Positions 1 to 9,790 of a DNA stretch of 50,424 nt are shown in pieces. A model generated the notes under the pieces. The model searched no databases. It saw nothing but the letters and a program-made list of their open reading frames with translations, and had not been told where the DNA came from. The stretch comes from Spirochaetaceae bacterium (GTDB lineage Bacteria > Spirochaetota > Spirochaetia > DSM-27196 > PWMO01): NCBI GenBank assembly GCA_007693485.1, contig REDM01000134.1, forward strand, positions 1-50,424, given 5' to 3'. Position numbers and translations under genes: made by a program. Position 1 is the first letter of the stretch. Each line of letters opens with the position of its first letter.

Positions 1-63
1 CAACCGGTCCCCCCATTCTATCCCCTAAGTCTCATATGTGTCTGAACGAGTACAGCGTGCGAA

Positions 64-92
64 TTGACATTGGTGGTTCACCGTGATAGCTT
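64..92 (+). promoter_or_regulatory. Putative sigma-70 promoter for the PpiD-like gene
   Basis: A perfect TTGACA (64-69) is followed by a 17-bp spacer and TAGCTT (87-92, 3 of 6 matches to TATAAT). Predicted transcription would begin near 99, giving an untranslated leader of about 65 nt before the start codon at 164. The -35 box is convincing, the -10 weak. A gene upstream of the window could also read in. Confidence 0.45.
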
Positions 93-163
93 TTGGTTCC
101 CTGCAAACAAGACCAGCTTGCCCTTGCAAGCGGGAATCACCGTTCAGAAGGATTATCGATCAT

Positions 164-1678
164 ATGGCTTCGAAAGAACAACGCGTACCGACCGAAAAGC
201 GAGCCGAATCCAAAACGCGGTTTGGTGGACGCAGTAAGCTGCTCTATTGGCTCAGCACCGCAATTCTCGTGGTTATTATCATTACGTTCATCGGTGCACC
301 GGTCGCAACCGGATTTGGAGGCGGAACCCATCTGGTGTTCGGGCGGTACGACCGTCGGGAAATCGTCTATTCGCCCGGCAATTTCTTTGCACGACGATAC
401 CAGCAGATTGCGGAGCAGACCGAGGTATCGTCCAATGACGCGGAGTTTCAGTTTCAGCTGCGCCAGATCTGGCGCCAGGCATTCAATGACACCGTTTTTC
501 ACACCGCAGTTCTGATCGAGGCGGAACGGGCGGGCCTCCTGCCTTCGCAAGAGCTGGTTGATCGTACCCTTGCCCAGCATCCGGTGTTCCAGGAAGATGG
601 ACGGTTCAGCGCCCAGCGCTACCGCACCATGCCCCAGCAGGAGCGACAGAGCCTGCGGAACTATCTCCGCGACGTTCTCATTCAACAGCAGTTCATTCAG
701 GATCATCTCGAAGGCGCCCGCACCGCCTCCGCGGAGACCGCGTTTGTCGCCGCAATGACCAACCCGGAGCGCCAATTCCGCTATGCGGCCTTCCCGTTCA
801 CCGAGATCCCTGACGAGTTGGTGATCCAGTACGCCCAGGATAATCCGCATCGATTTCAGGAAGCGCAGTTGTCACGGATCACCGTTCGATCGAGCAGCGC
901 CGATGCGGAGCGTATCCGCGCACAATTAGCCGATCGCACGGCGGGATTTGAAGACCTCGCACAGGCTCACTCGGTTGACGCCTTCGCGGCCCAGGGGGGT
1001 GAGATGGGATGGACCTTCTACCATCAACTCGAACCTGATTTTCTCGATCCCGCCGTACTCGACCAGGTGTTTTCGCTTGGCGTCGGTGAAGTCAGCCCCG
1101 TACTTGCCGCGCGTGACAGCTGGATGATGTATCGTCTCAACGAACCGGTACGAAACCTCGATATCACCACCGAAGAGGCCGTGACCACGGTGCGCCGCTA
1201 TATGAGCGCGTTTGAGCGAGGCTTGATCGAAGACTTCCTGAGCGATCGAGCAGAGTCGTTTCGTGCACAGGCAGTTGCAAACGGCATCGACGCGGCCGCA
1301 TCAGAGTTTGGGATTGCGCTGCGAGAATCCGCCTATTTCCCGATCAACTTCGGCAACGTACCACTGTTTTCGCCCGTTCGCGGGCAGGAAGGGAACCTCC
1401 TGCAGGGTGGCGCATTCCGTGAAGATTTTTTCCGTGAACTGTTTGCGCTCTCCGACGGGGAGCTCTCCCAACCCATCACCCTTCAAGGGGGAACGATTGT
1501 CGCGTCCTTCGCCGGCGAGCGGAATCAGTCAGAGGACGACCTCTCTTTTCTTAAATCGTATTACCCCTTCGTTGTGCAACAGTTTCAGGCCGAAGCGCTC
1601 GAGCGCGGCTTCATCGATCCCGATCGCCTGACCGATAACTTCGCGCAGGCGTTCAACCGCCACGTTCTCGGGAACTGA
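164..1678 (+). CDS. Membrane-anchored PpiD/SurA-type peptidyl-prolyl cis-trans isomerase
   Basis: Predicted periplasmic folding factor of 504 aa. A single hydrophobic helix (residues about 25-45) after a basic, charged N-terminus anchors it in the inner membrane as in PpiD. Residues about 65-230 resemble a SurA_N-type helical chaperone region, and residues about 233-330 form a parvulin (rotamase) domain with the family pattern of an early beta strand, a central QGGEMGW turn and a late VSPV...YRL strand. The ATG at 164 was chosen over in-frame upstream codons because AGAAGGA (146-152) precedes it at good spacing and the membrane helix then lies near the N-terminus. Its stop overlaps the next start (ATGA), so the two genes are probably co-translated. 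It could equally be called a SurA-like chaperone; the fold is clear, the client proteins are not. Confidence 0.8.
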   Translation: MASKEQRVPTEKRAESKTRFGGRSKLLYWLSTAILVVIIITFIGAPVATGFGGGTHLVFGRYDRREIVYSPGNFFARRYQQIAEQTEVSSNDAEFQFQLRQIWRQAFNDTVFHTAVLIEAERAGLLPSQELVDRTLAQHPVFQEDGRFSAQRYRTMPQQERQSLRNYLRDVLIQQQFIQDHLEGARTASAETAFVAAMTNPERQFRYAAFPFTEIPDELVIQYAQDNPHRFQEAQLSRITVRSSSADAERIRAQLADRTAGFEDLAQAHSVDAFAAQGGEMGWTFYHQLEPDFLDPAVLDQVFSLGVGEVSPVLAARDSWMMYRLNEPVRNLDITTEEAVTTVRRYMSAFERGLIEDFLSDRAESFRAQAVANGIDAAASEFGIALRESAYFPINFGNVPLFSPVRGQEGNLLQGGAFREDFFRELFALSDGELSQPITLQGGTIVASFAGERNQSEDDLSFLKSYYPFVVQQFQAEALERGFIDPDRLTDNFAQAFNRHVLGN

Positions 1679-3336
1679 TGAACGATGAGTCCCCGTCGGT
1701 GGTACACACCACCGACGGCCTCACCATCGTATTTCGCGGCCGAAACCTCTATCATCCCGCAACACCTCGTCGCTCCGCATGTGCACGCACCCAGTCGGTG
1801 AAGGTACCGAACTATACCCTGGTGATTGTTGCCTCTCCCCTCATCGGTCACGGACTCCTTCCACTACTGGAGCGATGTGACGGGACGTGCCGTTTTGTCC
1901 TCCTTGAGCTGGAGCCAAAGCTTGCCGAGATTACGCGGCGTATCCTGCCGCGCGAAATATTCGACGACCCCCGTGTAACGATCGTTACCCCCGATACTCC
2001 CGATCAACTTGAGCACCAATTCTCACGTGAGCTGTTTTCTCACTGCCGGCGCGCCATGCTTGTCCGTCCCAGTGGGGGTTACGCCCTTCATGCGCGACAC
2101 TACGATCGCGTGCTGGAGTGGAGCCAGGACGAAATCCGGCGGGCCTGGCAGAACCGCCTCACGACCATGCATATGGGACGCCTCTGGTTCCGAAATCTGT
2201 TTGATAATCTTCCCCTGCTGCCCGCTTCACAGCCGCTGCACACGGTTGCACTGAACCGCCCCGTTGTGGTCGTCGGTGCCGGACCGTCGCTGGAGCGGCT
2301 GCTGCCGTCCCTGAGTGAACAGCGTACGTCGCTTTTTCTGCTTGCAGTCGACACGGCGGTGCCTGTTCTCGGTTCCGCCAACATTCGGCCCGATGCGGTC
2401 GTCGCGGTAGAGGCTCAGCATGCCAACCTCAGCGACTTCATCGGTGCCGACCTTTCGCAGACGCACCTCATCACCGACCTGTTTTCGCTTCCCTCCGTTG
2501 CCCGACAGACGGTGTCGAATCGCCGGAGCTTCTTCACTTCGCTGGCCGTGGAGAGCCGTCTGCTCGATAGACTGCGCATTGCGGGGATCCTCCCGCCCGA
2601 GCTGCCACCGTTGGGCTCGGTTGGCGTTGTGGCCGTGGCGCTCGCGGCACAGCTCACCGCCTCACCGATCGCACTTGCGGGCCTGGACTTCGCCTACCCG
2701 GACGGCAAGAGTCACGCCAGGGGTGCTCCGTGGATGATCCGTGAGTTGGTTCGCACGTATCGGCTGCGGCGGGGAGAGATATACGGAGCCTGCCTCGCAC
2801 GTCCGCGAATATCCGTTCCGGGCAAAACGGGCGCCCCGTGCAAGAGCGACATCGTTCTTCTGTCGTATGCCGAACAGGTACGCGCACTGTGTGCGCAACG
2901 GCCCGGAGTTTTTGACGTGTCGCCCGAAGGTCTGCCGACCGGCGCGCAGCTGGTATCAGGAATCAAGGAATACCTCGGGCAGGTCGCGCACGCCGAACGC
3001 TCCGCGAATCAGTCTCATACCGGACCACGATCCGCGGGAATCGATCTGACACCGGCTCCGTCTGCGCAGACAATAGCCCTGTTTCTGAAGCGGGAGCGCG
3101 CGCTGGTTTCAGCCACCAGAGAGGCTGCTCTCGCAGCAGCGGCGCACCTCACTGCGACCACGCAGAACGCGTTCGAGCAGGCGGTGTCCGAGACGGACTA
3201 CGTGGCGTGTGGTCTCCCCATCACGCCGGACGCACCCGAGGCTGCCCGTCCAATCGCTGCATCCGCAGGGTTTTTCCTGGTGCGGATTGACCGCGCGATT
3301 GCCCGACTGGAGGAGGCTAATCCTCGTCGCTCTTGA
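1678..3336 (+). CDS. DUF115 / MptE-like protein (motility accessory factor type)
   Basis: 552 aa. The central part carries the DUF115/MAF-type signature: a nucleotide-binding-like strand-loop VVVGAGPSLERLLP (about residues 198-211), then LLAVDTAVPVL and IRPDAVVAVEAQ, and later LAGLDFAYPDGKSHARG. Such proteins are related to 6-hydroxymethylpterin pyrophosphokinase MptE; in flagellated bacteria, motility accessory factors of this group are linked to flagellin glycosylation with nonulosonic acids, and spirochaetes carry several. Here the neighbour is a periplasmic isomerase rather than flagellar genes, so the substrate is unknown. The start overlaps the upstream stop (TGATGA). The 3' end overlaps the convergent lepA gene by 20 bp. 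C-terminal residues about 440-550 are helical and unassigned. Confidence 0.7.
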   Translation: MNDESPSVVHTTDGLTIVFRGRNLYHPATPRRSACARTQSVKVPNYTLVIVASPLIGHGLLPLLERCDGTCRFVLLELEPKLAEITRRILPREIFDDPRVTIVTPDTPDQLEHQFSRELFSHCRRAMLVRPSGGYALHARHYDRVLEWSQDEIRRAWQNRLTTMHMGRLWFRNLFDNLPLLPASQPLHTVALNRPVVVVGAGPSLERLLPSLSEQRTSLFLLAVDTAVPVLGSANIRPDAVVAVEAQHANLSDFIGADLSQTHLITDLFSLPSVARQTVSNRRSFFTSLAVESRLLDRLRIAGILPPELPPLGSVGVVAVALAAQLTASPIALAGLDFAYPDGKSHARGAPWMIRELVRTYRLRRGEIYGACLARPRISVPGKTGAPCKSDIVLLSYAEQVRALCAQRPGVFDVSPEGLPTGAQLVSGIKEYLGQVAHAERSANQSHTGPRSAGIDLTPAPSAQTIALFLKRERALVSATREAALAAAAHLTATTQNAFEQAVSETDYVACGLPITPDAPEAARPIAASAGFFLVRIDRAIARLEEANPRRS

Positions 3337-5119
3337 GCACCGACAGAAACGCGGATTGTGGTAGTTCCACATTGCCCACCAGCTTCATGCGCTTCTTTCC
3401 CTCTTTCTGTTTCTCAAGCAGCTTGCGTTTTCGCGAGATATCCCCGCCGTAACACTTGGCGGTCACGTCCTTGCGCAACGCAGAGATGGTCTCCCTCGCG
3501 ACAACCGTACCGCCAATCGCTCCCTGAATCGGGATCTTGAATTGATGCCGCGGAATCTCCTCTCGGAGTTTTTTGCAGATCTTCCGTGCACGCGCCGCAG
3601 AGCTGCCCCGAAACACCAGCTGCGATAAGGCGTCCACCGATTTACCGTTTACCAGGATGTCAAGCCGAACCAGGTCAACGTCGCGGTATTCAATGATGTC
3701 GTAGTCCAGCGACGCGTACCCGCGACTGACCGACTTGAGCCGGTCGTAGAAGTCGAAGAGGACCTCGGCGAGCGGCATGACGTAGACCAGCTCGACGCGT
3801 TTTTCGTCGAGGTAGCGCAGATCTTCCTGCGTTCCGCGCTTCTCCAGACAGAGCGTGATGATGTTTCCCAGGAACTCCGACGGAGTGATCACCGAGGCGC
3901 GGATGTAGGGCTCTCGACAAAAATTTATCTGTCCGGGGTTAGGGAACTCGAGCGGGTTGGATATCGCGACCGTCTCGCCGCTGTTCAGGATCACCTCGTA
4001 TCGGACCGAGGGAGCCGTGAGCACCATGGAGAGACCAAACTCGCGCTCGAGGCGCTCCTGCACTACTTCAAGATGGAGAAGGCCCAGGAAACCGCAACGG
4101 AAGCCAAAACCAAGCGCCGCAGATGAGTCTTTTTCGAACATGAGCGATGCGTCGTTGAGTTTCAGCTTCTCCATCGCCACGGCGAGCTCATCGTAATCGT
4201 TGGTATCAACCGGATAGATCGACGAGAACACCACGGGTTTCACCTCGCGGAATCCAGGCAGTGGGTTCTCGCAGGGACGATTGTGCATCGTCACGGTGTC
4301 GCCCACGCGAATGTCTGCAACCGTCTTGATACCCGCGATAAAATAACCCACCTCACCTGCATGCAGCACGCCGGTAGGATCGAGCGCGATACCAAACTTT
4401 CCCACTTCTTCGACCCGGTAATCGATACCGGTATACAACAGCCGAACGGTACCGCCGCTCTTGAGCGTTCCGTTCACCAGCCTGATGTGGACCACAACTC
4501 CGCGATACGCGTCGTAATGGGAGTCAAAAATACGCGCCTGAAGCGGTGCTGCGCGGTCTCCGCTTGGAGCGGGGATCAGGGTCACGATCGCTTCGAGAAG
4601 CTCAGCAATACCGACCCCGTTCTTCGCTGAGATCAGGATCGCCGTCTCGGGGTCAAGGCCAAGGTCGTGCCGAATCTGCGTTTTGACTTCATCAACCCGC
4701 GCACTCGGAAGATCGATCTTGTTGATCACCGGAACAATCTCGAGGTCGTGCTCGAGTGCCATGTACATATTCGACAGAGTCTGAGCCTGAACGCCCTGCG
4801 CGGCGTCGATCAGCAGCAACGCCCCTTCGCACGACGCAATCGCGCGCGACACCTCATACGAGAAGTCGACGTGTCCCGGAGTATCGACAAGATTCAACTG
4901 GTACCGGACACCATCGCTTCCGATGTGTGGAATGGTAATAGCGTGGGACTTGATCGAAATGCCGCGCTCCCGCTCGATATCCATGGAGTCGAGCAGCTGA
5001 TCCTGAAAATCCCGGGCAGCCACGATATGCGCCATCTCGATGAGGCGATCGGCAAGCGTAGACTTTCCATGGTCGATATGAGCGATGATACAGAAATTTC
5101 TGGTGTTTTGTTGATCCAT
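3317..5119 (-). CDS. lepA: Elongation factor 4 (LepA), ribosome back-translocase GTPase
   Basis: 600 aa, the normal length for EF4. The GTPase domain shows P-loop AHIDHGKST, switch I region RERGISIKS, DTPGHVDF and NKIDLPSA. EF-G-like domains III-V follow, and the C-terminus has the LepA-specific GGDISRKRKLLEKQKEGKKRMK segment that enters the peptidyl-transferase centre. The ATG at 5119 (MDQQNTRNFCI) gives the standard N-terminus; a TTG nine codons upstream is in frame but lacks a ribosome site. The gene lies 51 bp downstream of the last gene of the sensory operon and may be co-transcribed with it. It ends inside the convergent DUF115 gene. Confidence 0.97.
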   Translation of the reverse strand: MDQQNTRNFCIIAHIDHGKSTLADRLIEMAHIVAARDFQDQLLDSMDIERERGISIKSHAITIPHIGSDGVRYQLNLVDTPGHVDFSYEVSRAIASCEGALLLIDAAQGVQAQTLSNMYMALEHDLEIVPVINKIDLPSARVDEVKTQIRHDLGLDPETAILISAKNGVGIAELLEAIVTLIPAPSGDRAAPLQARIFDSHYDAYRGVVVHIRLVNGTLKSGGTVRLLYTGIDYRVEEVGKFGIALDPTGVLHAGEVGYFIAGIKTVADIRVGDTVTMHNRPCENPLPGFREVKPVVFSSIYPVDTNDYDELAVAMEKLKLNDASLMFEKDSSAALGFGFRCGFLGLLHLEVVQERLEREFGLSMVLTAPSVRYEVILNSGETVAISNPLEFPNPGQINFCREPYIRASVITPSEFLGNIITLCLEKRGTQEDLRYLDEKRVELVYVMPLAEVLFDFYDRLKSVSRGYASLDYDIIEYRDVDLVRLDILVNGKSVDALSQLVFRGSSAARARKICKKLREEIPRHQFKIPIQGAIGGTVVARETISALRKDVTAKCYGGDISRKRKLLEKQKEGKKRMKLVGNVELPQSAFLSVLKSDED

Positions 5120-5170
5120 ATACTTGCGGCAGTTGTAACCCGCCAACGGAAGTTTTGCAACAGCGCTGGC

Positions 5171-7069
5171 TCAGCGGTCCAGCAATTCACGCACCTTGGC
5201 CACAAGCACGTCTGGATCAAACGGTTTCAGCAGGAGCTCCGCACCAAAGTCTCCCACCCAGTCCTGGGCAACCGCGTCGGGATACCCTGACATCAACAGG
5301 ACCCGAATCTCGGGGCGCTCGGTGCGCAGCCGTTGCGCAAGTTTGTCTCCGGTCACGTGTGGCATCACCACATCGGTTACCAGGAGATGAAGCGCAACGG
5401 TGGGGTCTTCCGCGATCAAGAGTGCTTCTCCCGCGTTTTCCGCTTCAATCACCGTATAGCCACTGTCCCTCAGAACCCGGGAAAGCAGCTTTCGGATCGG
5501 TTCATCGTCCTCAACCAGCAAAACCGTTTCATTCCCGCCCATCGGCCGGTTGGCGATCTTCGCCGCCTCCGTCGCGTTCTCCGGCACAGCTCCGCTCAGT
5601 GGCAGAAAAACCGAGAACGTCGTACCCGCACCGAGCCTGGTATCGACACCAATATGTCCATTGGTCTGTTTGACGATTCCGTACACGGTTGAGAGCCCGA
5701 GTCCCGTTCCCTGGCCGGTCTCTTTGGTGGTGAAGAAGGGCTCGAAAATTCGGGTAACGTCGTCCGGCTCGATTCCGACTCCGGTGTCCTGCACCGCAAT
5801 GACCACGTAGTCACCCGGGGGGATGGTACCGGTGGCGCAGACCAGATGTTCCGACACTGCTTCTGTCCGGGTACGAACGGTCAACGTTCCACCGTCCGGC
5901 ATGGCGTCCCGGGCGTTGACTACCAGATTCATCAAAACCTGCTCGATCTGCCCATGATCAACCAGTACCGACGCGTGCTCGGCACGACACGAGAGGTACA
6001 TCCGCACCTTCTCGGTCAGCAGCCGTCGGAACATTTTTTCCATATCCTGCACAACCTCGTTCAGGTTGTACACCTTCGGCTGAAGGATCTGTCTGCGACT
6101 GAAGGCGAGCAGCTGCCGCGTGAGATTGGCAGAACGCTGCGCGGCGCGATCGAGGCCCTCCAGGTCGGCAAGGATGGCGTCGCGTGCCTGAGCGACGTTG
6201 CCGTCAAGCTCCTGACGGATGAGCCGCGAGTACCCCATGATTACGGTGAGCAGGTTGTTGAAATCGTGTGCGATGCCTCCGGAGAGGCGCCCCACCGCCT
6301 CCATCTTCTGTGCCTGTCGAAACTGCTCAAGACTCTGCGAGAGCGCATATTCAGTGGAGAGCCGCTGCGAAATATCGCGAAAGACCAGCACGGTCCCGGC
6401 CCGGCTCCCCTGCTCGTCAATGAGCGGAGCATCATCGTACTCAACGGGTATCCACTCATCTTCTGCGCCCCGGAGCACGTGCAGTTCCTCGCTGCCGAGG
6501 TCCGCGATCACCCTGTGGTCCAGCACGACGACGCGACGGTACTCTTTGCCAACGCACGCGTCTTCGCTGATCCTCAGGAGATTGAGTGCGACAGGATTGG
6601 CAAAACTGATTATTCCCTCGTTGTCTACAACCATCACACCGTCGGCGATACTGTTCAGCGTGGTTGAGAACAGCCGCTCCCTGCGAATCAGCTCCTGCTC
6701 CATCTGATGGCGGTAGAGGGCGAGAACGATGGCGGTGCGCAGCTCCCGCTCTTCAAACGGCTTGATCAAGTAGGCAAAGGGCTGTGACGCCTTTGCCCGC
6801 TCGATGGTACTCTCGTCGGCGTACGCGGTCAGGAGGATGACGGGGATGTTAAACCGTCGCTTGATCTCTTCGGCCGCTTGCAGACCGTCCATTTCGCCGG
6901 CAAGCCGAATGTCCATCAGCACCAGCACCGGTTTGAGCGCCTCGATGTTTGCCAGCGCTTCCTCGCCCGTCGGGTAGGTAACCGGAACCTCGTAGCCGTA
7001 CTTCTGGAGATGCATCTTGATATCGAGGGCTACGATATGTTCGTCTTCGACGACGAGGATTCGTTCCAT
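5171..7069 (-). CDS. Hybrid sensor histidine kinase (REC-PAS-HisKA-HATPase-REC)
   Basis: 632 aa, cytoplasmic, with no membrane helix. N-terminal receiver with ED pair at 8-9, phospho-acceptor Asp53 (LVLMDIRL) and Lys in YLIKPF (about 103). A PAS domain follows (about 130-235: LNSIADGVMVVDNEGIISFAN). A HisKA domain carries His268 in GGIAHDFNNLL. The ATPase domain shows NLVVNARDAM, DTGVGI, FFTTKETGQGTGLGL. A second receiver (about 515-630) carries Asp566 (LLVTDVVMPH). The AHDFNN H-box is of the PAS-kinase family with a C-terminal receiver. Last gene of the cheA-type operon, 5 bp after the CheY-like gene. The signal for its PAS domain and its partner are not visible. Confidence 0.93.
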   Translation of the reverse strand: MERILVVEDEHIVALDIKMHLQKYGYEVPVTYPTGEEALANIEALKPVLVLMDIRLAGEMDGLQAAEEIKRRFNIPVILLTAYADESTIERAKASQPFAYLIKPFEERELRTAIVLALYRHQMEQELIRRERLFSTTLNSIADGVMVVDNEGIISFANPVALNLLRISEDACVGKEYRRVVVLDHRVIADLGSEELHVLRGAEDEWIPVEYDDAPLIDEQGSRAGTVLVFRDISQRLSTEYALSQSLEQFRQAQKMEAVGRLSGGIAHDFNNLLTVIMGYSRLIRQELDGNVAQARDAILADLEGLDRAAQRSANLTRQLLAFSRRQILQPKVYNLNEVVQDMEKMFRRLLTEKVRMYLSCRAEHASVLVDHGQIEQVLMNLVVNARDAMPDGGTLTVRTRTEAVSEHLVCATGTIPPGDYVVIAVQDTGVGIEPDDVTRIFEPFFTTKETGQGTGLGLSTVYGIVKQTNGHIGVDTRLGAGTTFSVFLPLSGAVPENATEAAKIANRPMGGNETVLLVEDDEPIRKLLSRVLRDSGYTVIEAENAGEALLIAEDPTVALHLLVTDVVMPHVTGDKLAQRLRTERPEIRVLLMSGYPDAVAQDWVGDFGAELLLKPFDPDVLVAKVRELLDR

Positions 7070-7074
7070 CTGTT

Positions 7075-7479
7075 TTATGATCCGTCGATCACTCCAAGCC
7101 GACGGAGCTCCTGCTCCACCGCCTCACGGTGAATTGGTTTTACCAGATACGAGGTTGCCCCACCCTTGTGAAACGCACCAACGACGTTTTGCGGATCTTC
7201 GAGTGCGCTGGTCATCACCACCGCGACCTGGTCACGCTCGAGTACGCCAAACACCCGCTCCAACTCACGAATCTTCTGCAGCGCCTGGTGGCCGTCCACA
7301 CGGGGCATCATGATGTCGAGAAAAATGACGCGGTAAGGGTTATTCTCTTCCCATGCGAGGCGAAACGCTTCGATCGCCTCTTCGCCGTCAACCACAACAT
7401 CACAGCTTCCGTGTCCACGAAGCAGGGCCTGCAAGAGTCGCCGACTTCCGAAATCATCCTCTACTACCAAGAACCTCAT
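7075..7479 (-). CDS. CheY-like single-domain response regulator
   Basis: 134 aa: one receiver domain and nothing else. Acidic pair at 8-9 (VEDD), phospho-acceptor Asp55 (VIFLDIMMPR), Thr/Ser in VVMTSA and Lys in SYLVKPI, so all the active-site residues are present. It has no output domain, so it would act by protein contact (a flagellar switch, a kinase) or as a phosphate sink. Preceded by a 57-bp gap with a possible internal promoter (TACAAT on the minus strand near 7505) and a short GTTTC-gcc-GAAAC inverted repeat (7512-7524). Not safely called cheY, because the usual spirochaete cheA-cheW-cheX-cheY order is absent. Confidence 0.9.
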   Translation of the reverse strand: MRFLVVEDDFGSRRLLQALLRGHGSCDVVVDGEEAIEAFRLAWEENNPYRVIFLDIMMPRVDGHQALQKIRELERVFGVLERDQVAVVMTSALEDPQNVVGAFHKGGATSYLVKPIHREAVEQELRRLGVIDGS

Positions 7480-7536
7480 TGTTCATGCCCCGCCTTTTTG
7501 CATTGTAGTATGTTTCGCCGAAACTTGCCCATTTTT

Positions 7537-9765
7537 TTATCGCTCATCGTGATTGCCCGACCGTTCCGTTGCGACCTCAACCGTTCGCCGTAACTCATCG
7601 AGCAGCCCGCGCACCGCATCACCGGCCCCACGACGAACCGCGAGGAGGAGCCGGAAGAGAATTCCCGCGACGTCGGTAAGTCCCTGCTCCACCGCAAATG
7701 CACGCGCCTCGTTGGCGACGCGCGTCAGATCGGTGAGTTCTCCTCGTTCGAGCAGGTCGCGCGCCTGAGTGCAGAATCGTCCCAGTGCGTCAGCGGAAAT
7801 CGCAATGGCGGAGTCGCCTGATACCGCCTCTGCCAACGCGGTTGCGAGCATTTCACTGGAAAACGGTTTCGAGAGAAATCCGTTCATTCCTGCAGCCTCC
7901 GCTTTTCGCTGCTCCTGCTCTCCGCTGTGGGCGGTCAACGCAACGATGGGAACGCTCCGGTTGGCCATCCCCGCCTCTCCCGCGCGAATCCGCTCCGAGC
8001 TCTCGAAGCCGTCCATGATCGGCATTTCGACATCCATGAGTACGACATCAAAATCGCCGCTGCTCACGATATCGATCGCTTCCTGACCGTCTCCGGCCAC
8101 AGTAACCGTATGGCCAAGCTGTTCAACCGTCTTTCGGTTCACCAGACGATTGAGCCGATTATCATCAACCAACAGAACCGACAGTGGGCCGATGACCGCA
8201 GAGGAGTGCCCGGTGGCGCCGTCCTGCTCGATCGTTGGCACACCCTTCGTGTCGGTGTTGGTGGCGACGGCAGAAAGAAGACGGTGAAAACGGGCCACCG
8301 TGACCGGTTCATGAACCACTCGAGCACCGAGCCGGCTTCGCCACGCGCCGACCTGTGAGGTGGAAGGACGGGCAACCACGACCACCGGTGTGTCGCTGCC
8401 CAAAGTTGTAGAGATCGCCTCTTGCAGGAGCTCTTCTGCGGTACATGGGAGGCAGACTACTACCAGCTTGGGCTGCAGCTCCTTGAGTGCGGCGGTGGCT
8501 TCTTCACCGCTGGTCGTTGACACCACTTCGGCTCCTGCTGCGAGAAACCGCGCCTGGAGTGCTCGCCGCTGATGGTGCGACGGCGAACAGAGCAAAACCG
8601 GGGACACGCAGCGCGATTCCCGCCGTCCCTCCTGCACCACCTCCACCGGCACCGTCACCGTAAAGCGTGATCCCTCACCAACCACGCTTTCTGCTTCAAT
8701 CTTGCCGCCAAGCAACTCAACGAGCCGCGCGGTGATACTCAGACCGATTCCGGTTCCTCCATGGCGTCGCGTTGATGCGCCATCAAGCTGGGTAAATGGC
8801 TGAAAGATGTCCGACATACGCCGCTCGGGGATCCCCTCACCCGTATCAAACACCGAACAGCGCAACTGTACCGCTGCCCCAACCCCGGAGTCGCTTCCCG
8901 GTGCGACAATCTGCTCAATCCGAAGCGCGACTTCCCCCTGCGACGTGAATTTGATCGCGTTCCCTACGAGATTGAGGAGAATCTGTTTGATCTTGATGCC
9001 GTCGGTACGCAACAACGCGGACAGATCGGGATCGACATCGAGGTGGATGCCCAGCTGCTTGTGGTGCGCCTGGACCGCCATCGTATCCACAACATCTTCA
9101 GCGATCGCGGTCGGTGAGTATTCTCCCAGCGAGACCTTCATCATTCCCGCCTCAATCTTCGAAAAGTCCAGCACATTGTTGATGAGAAACATCAACGTGT
9201 CGGCAGCCTGCTTCAGGATCCTGATATACTCTCGCTGCTCGGAGTTGCCACTCAGTCCCAGTGCCAGTTCGGCCATACCGATAATGCTGTTCAGCGGCGT
9301 TCTGAGTTCGTGGCTCATGTTCGCGAGAAACTCGCTTTTTGCAGCGGCCGCGCGCTCGGCCAGCTCTTTGGCATCCCGAAGCGCGCTCTGCATGCGACTC
9401 TTCTCAAGCGCAAACTCGATTGCGATCAACAGATCCCGCTCTTCAAAGGGCTTGAGGAGATATCCAAATGCGTCGGTGGTAATCGCCCGATCCAGGTTTT
9501 CTCGATCAGAGAACGCGGTCAGAAAAACCACCGGGGATCCGATCTCCTTCTTGATGATCTCGGCAGCCTCGATACCGTCCATCCGGCCATGCAGTTGAAC
9601 ATCCATCAGAATAAGGTCAGGTTGCTCCGAGCGGGCAGTTGCCAACGCGGCGTCGGCGCTCACTTCGTGCCCGATTACCCGATACCCGCTTCGCTCCAGC
9701 CGACGTTTCAGATCGAGAGCAACGATTGTTTCGTCTTCAACAATGAGTATGCGTGCCCCGGTCAT
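7537..9765 (-). CDS. Multi-receiver hybrid histidine kinase (REC-HisKA-HATPase-pseudoREC-REC)
   Basis: 742 aa, soluble. Receiver 1: Asp55 (LILMDVQL). HisKA: His152 in [15 protein letters not shown]. ATPase: [26 protein letters not shown]. Residues about 388-500 look like a receiver fold that lost its acidic pocket: VLLCSPS replaces the Asp pair and VVVCLPC stands where the phospho-acceptor strand should end in Asp. A full receiver follows with Asp578 (VVLMDVEMP). The last ~90 residues are helical and resemble an HPt position, but I see no HPt histidine motif. The ATG at 9765 ([12 protein letters not shown]) was chosen because it places the receiver at the N-terminus and has GGGTGGG upstream; an earlier in-frame start at 9909 would run 119 bp into cheB. 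Confidence 0.92.
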   Translation of the reverse strand: MTGARILIVEDETIVALDLKRRLERSGYRVIGHEVSADAALATARSEQPDLILMDVQLHGRMDGIEAAEIIKKEIGSPVVFLTAFSDRENLDRAITTDAFGYLLKPFEERDLLIAIEFALEKSRMQSALRDAKELAERAAAAKSEFLANMSHELRTPLNSIIGMAELALGLSGNSEQREYIRILKQAADTLMFLINNVLDFSKIEAGMMKVSLGEYSPTAIAEDVVDTMAVQAHHKQLGIHLDVDPDLSALLRTDGIKIKQILLNLVGNAIKFTSQGEVALRIEQIVAPGSDSGVGAAVQLRCSVFDTGEGIPERRMSDIFQPFTQLDGASTRRHGGTGIGLSITARLVELLGGKIEAESVVGEGSRFTVTVPVEVVQEGRRESRCVSPVLLCSPSHHQRRALQARFLAAGAEVVSTTSGEEATAALKELQPKLVVVCLPCTAEELLQEAISTTLGSDTPVVVVARPSTSQVGAWRSRLGARVVHEPVTVARFHRLLSAVATNTDTKGVPTIEQDGATGHSSAVIGPLSVLLVDDNRLNRLVNRKTVEQLGHTVTVAGDGQEAIDIVSSGDFDVVLMDVEMPIMDGFESSERIRAGEAGMANRSVPIVALTAHSGEQEQRKAEAAGMNGFLSKPFSSEMLATALAEAVSGDSAIAISADALGRFCTQARDLLERGELTDLTRVANEARAFAVEQGLTDVAGILFRLLLAVRRGAGDAVRGLLDELRRTVEVATERSGNHDER

Positions 9766-9790
9766 TCTGAACCCACCCGTACCGTCCGCG

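Noticed and set aside
7512-7524. GTTTC-gcc-GAAAC inverted repeat before the CheY-like gene as a terminator
   Set aside because: The stem is only five pairs and no T-run follows on the minus strand; at most a weak operator.
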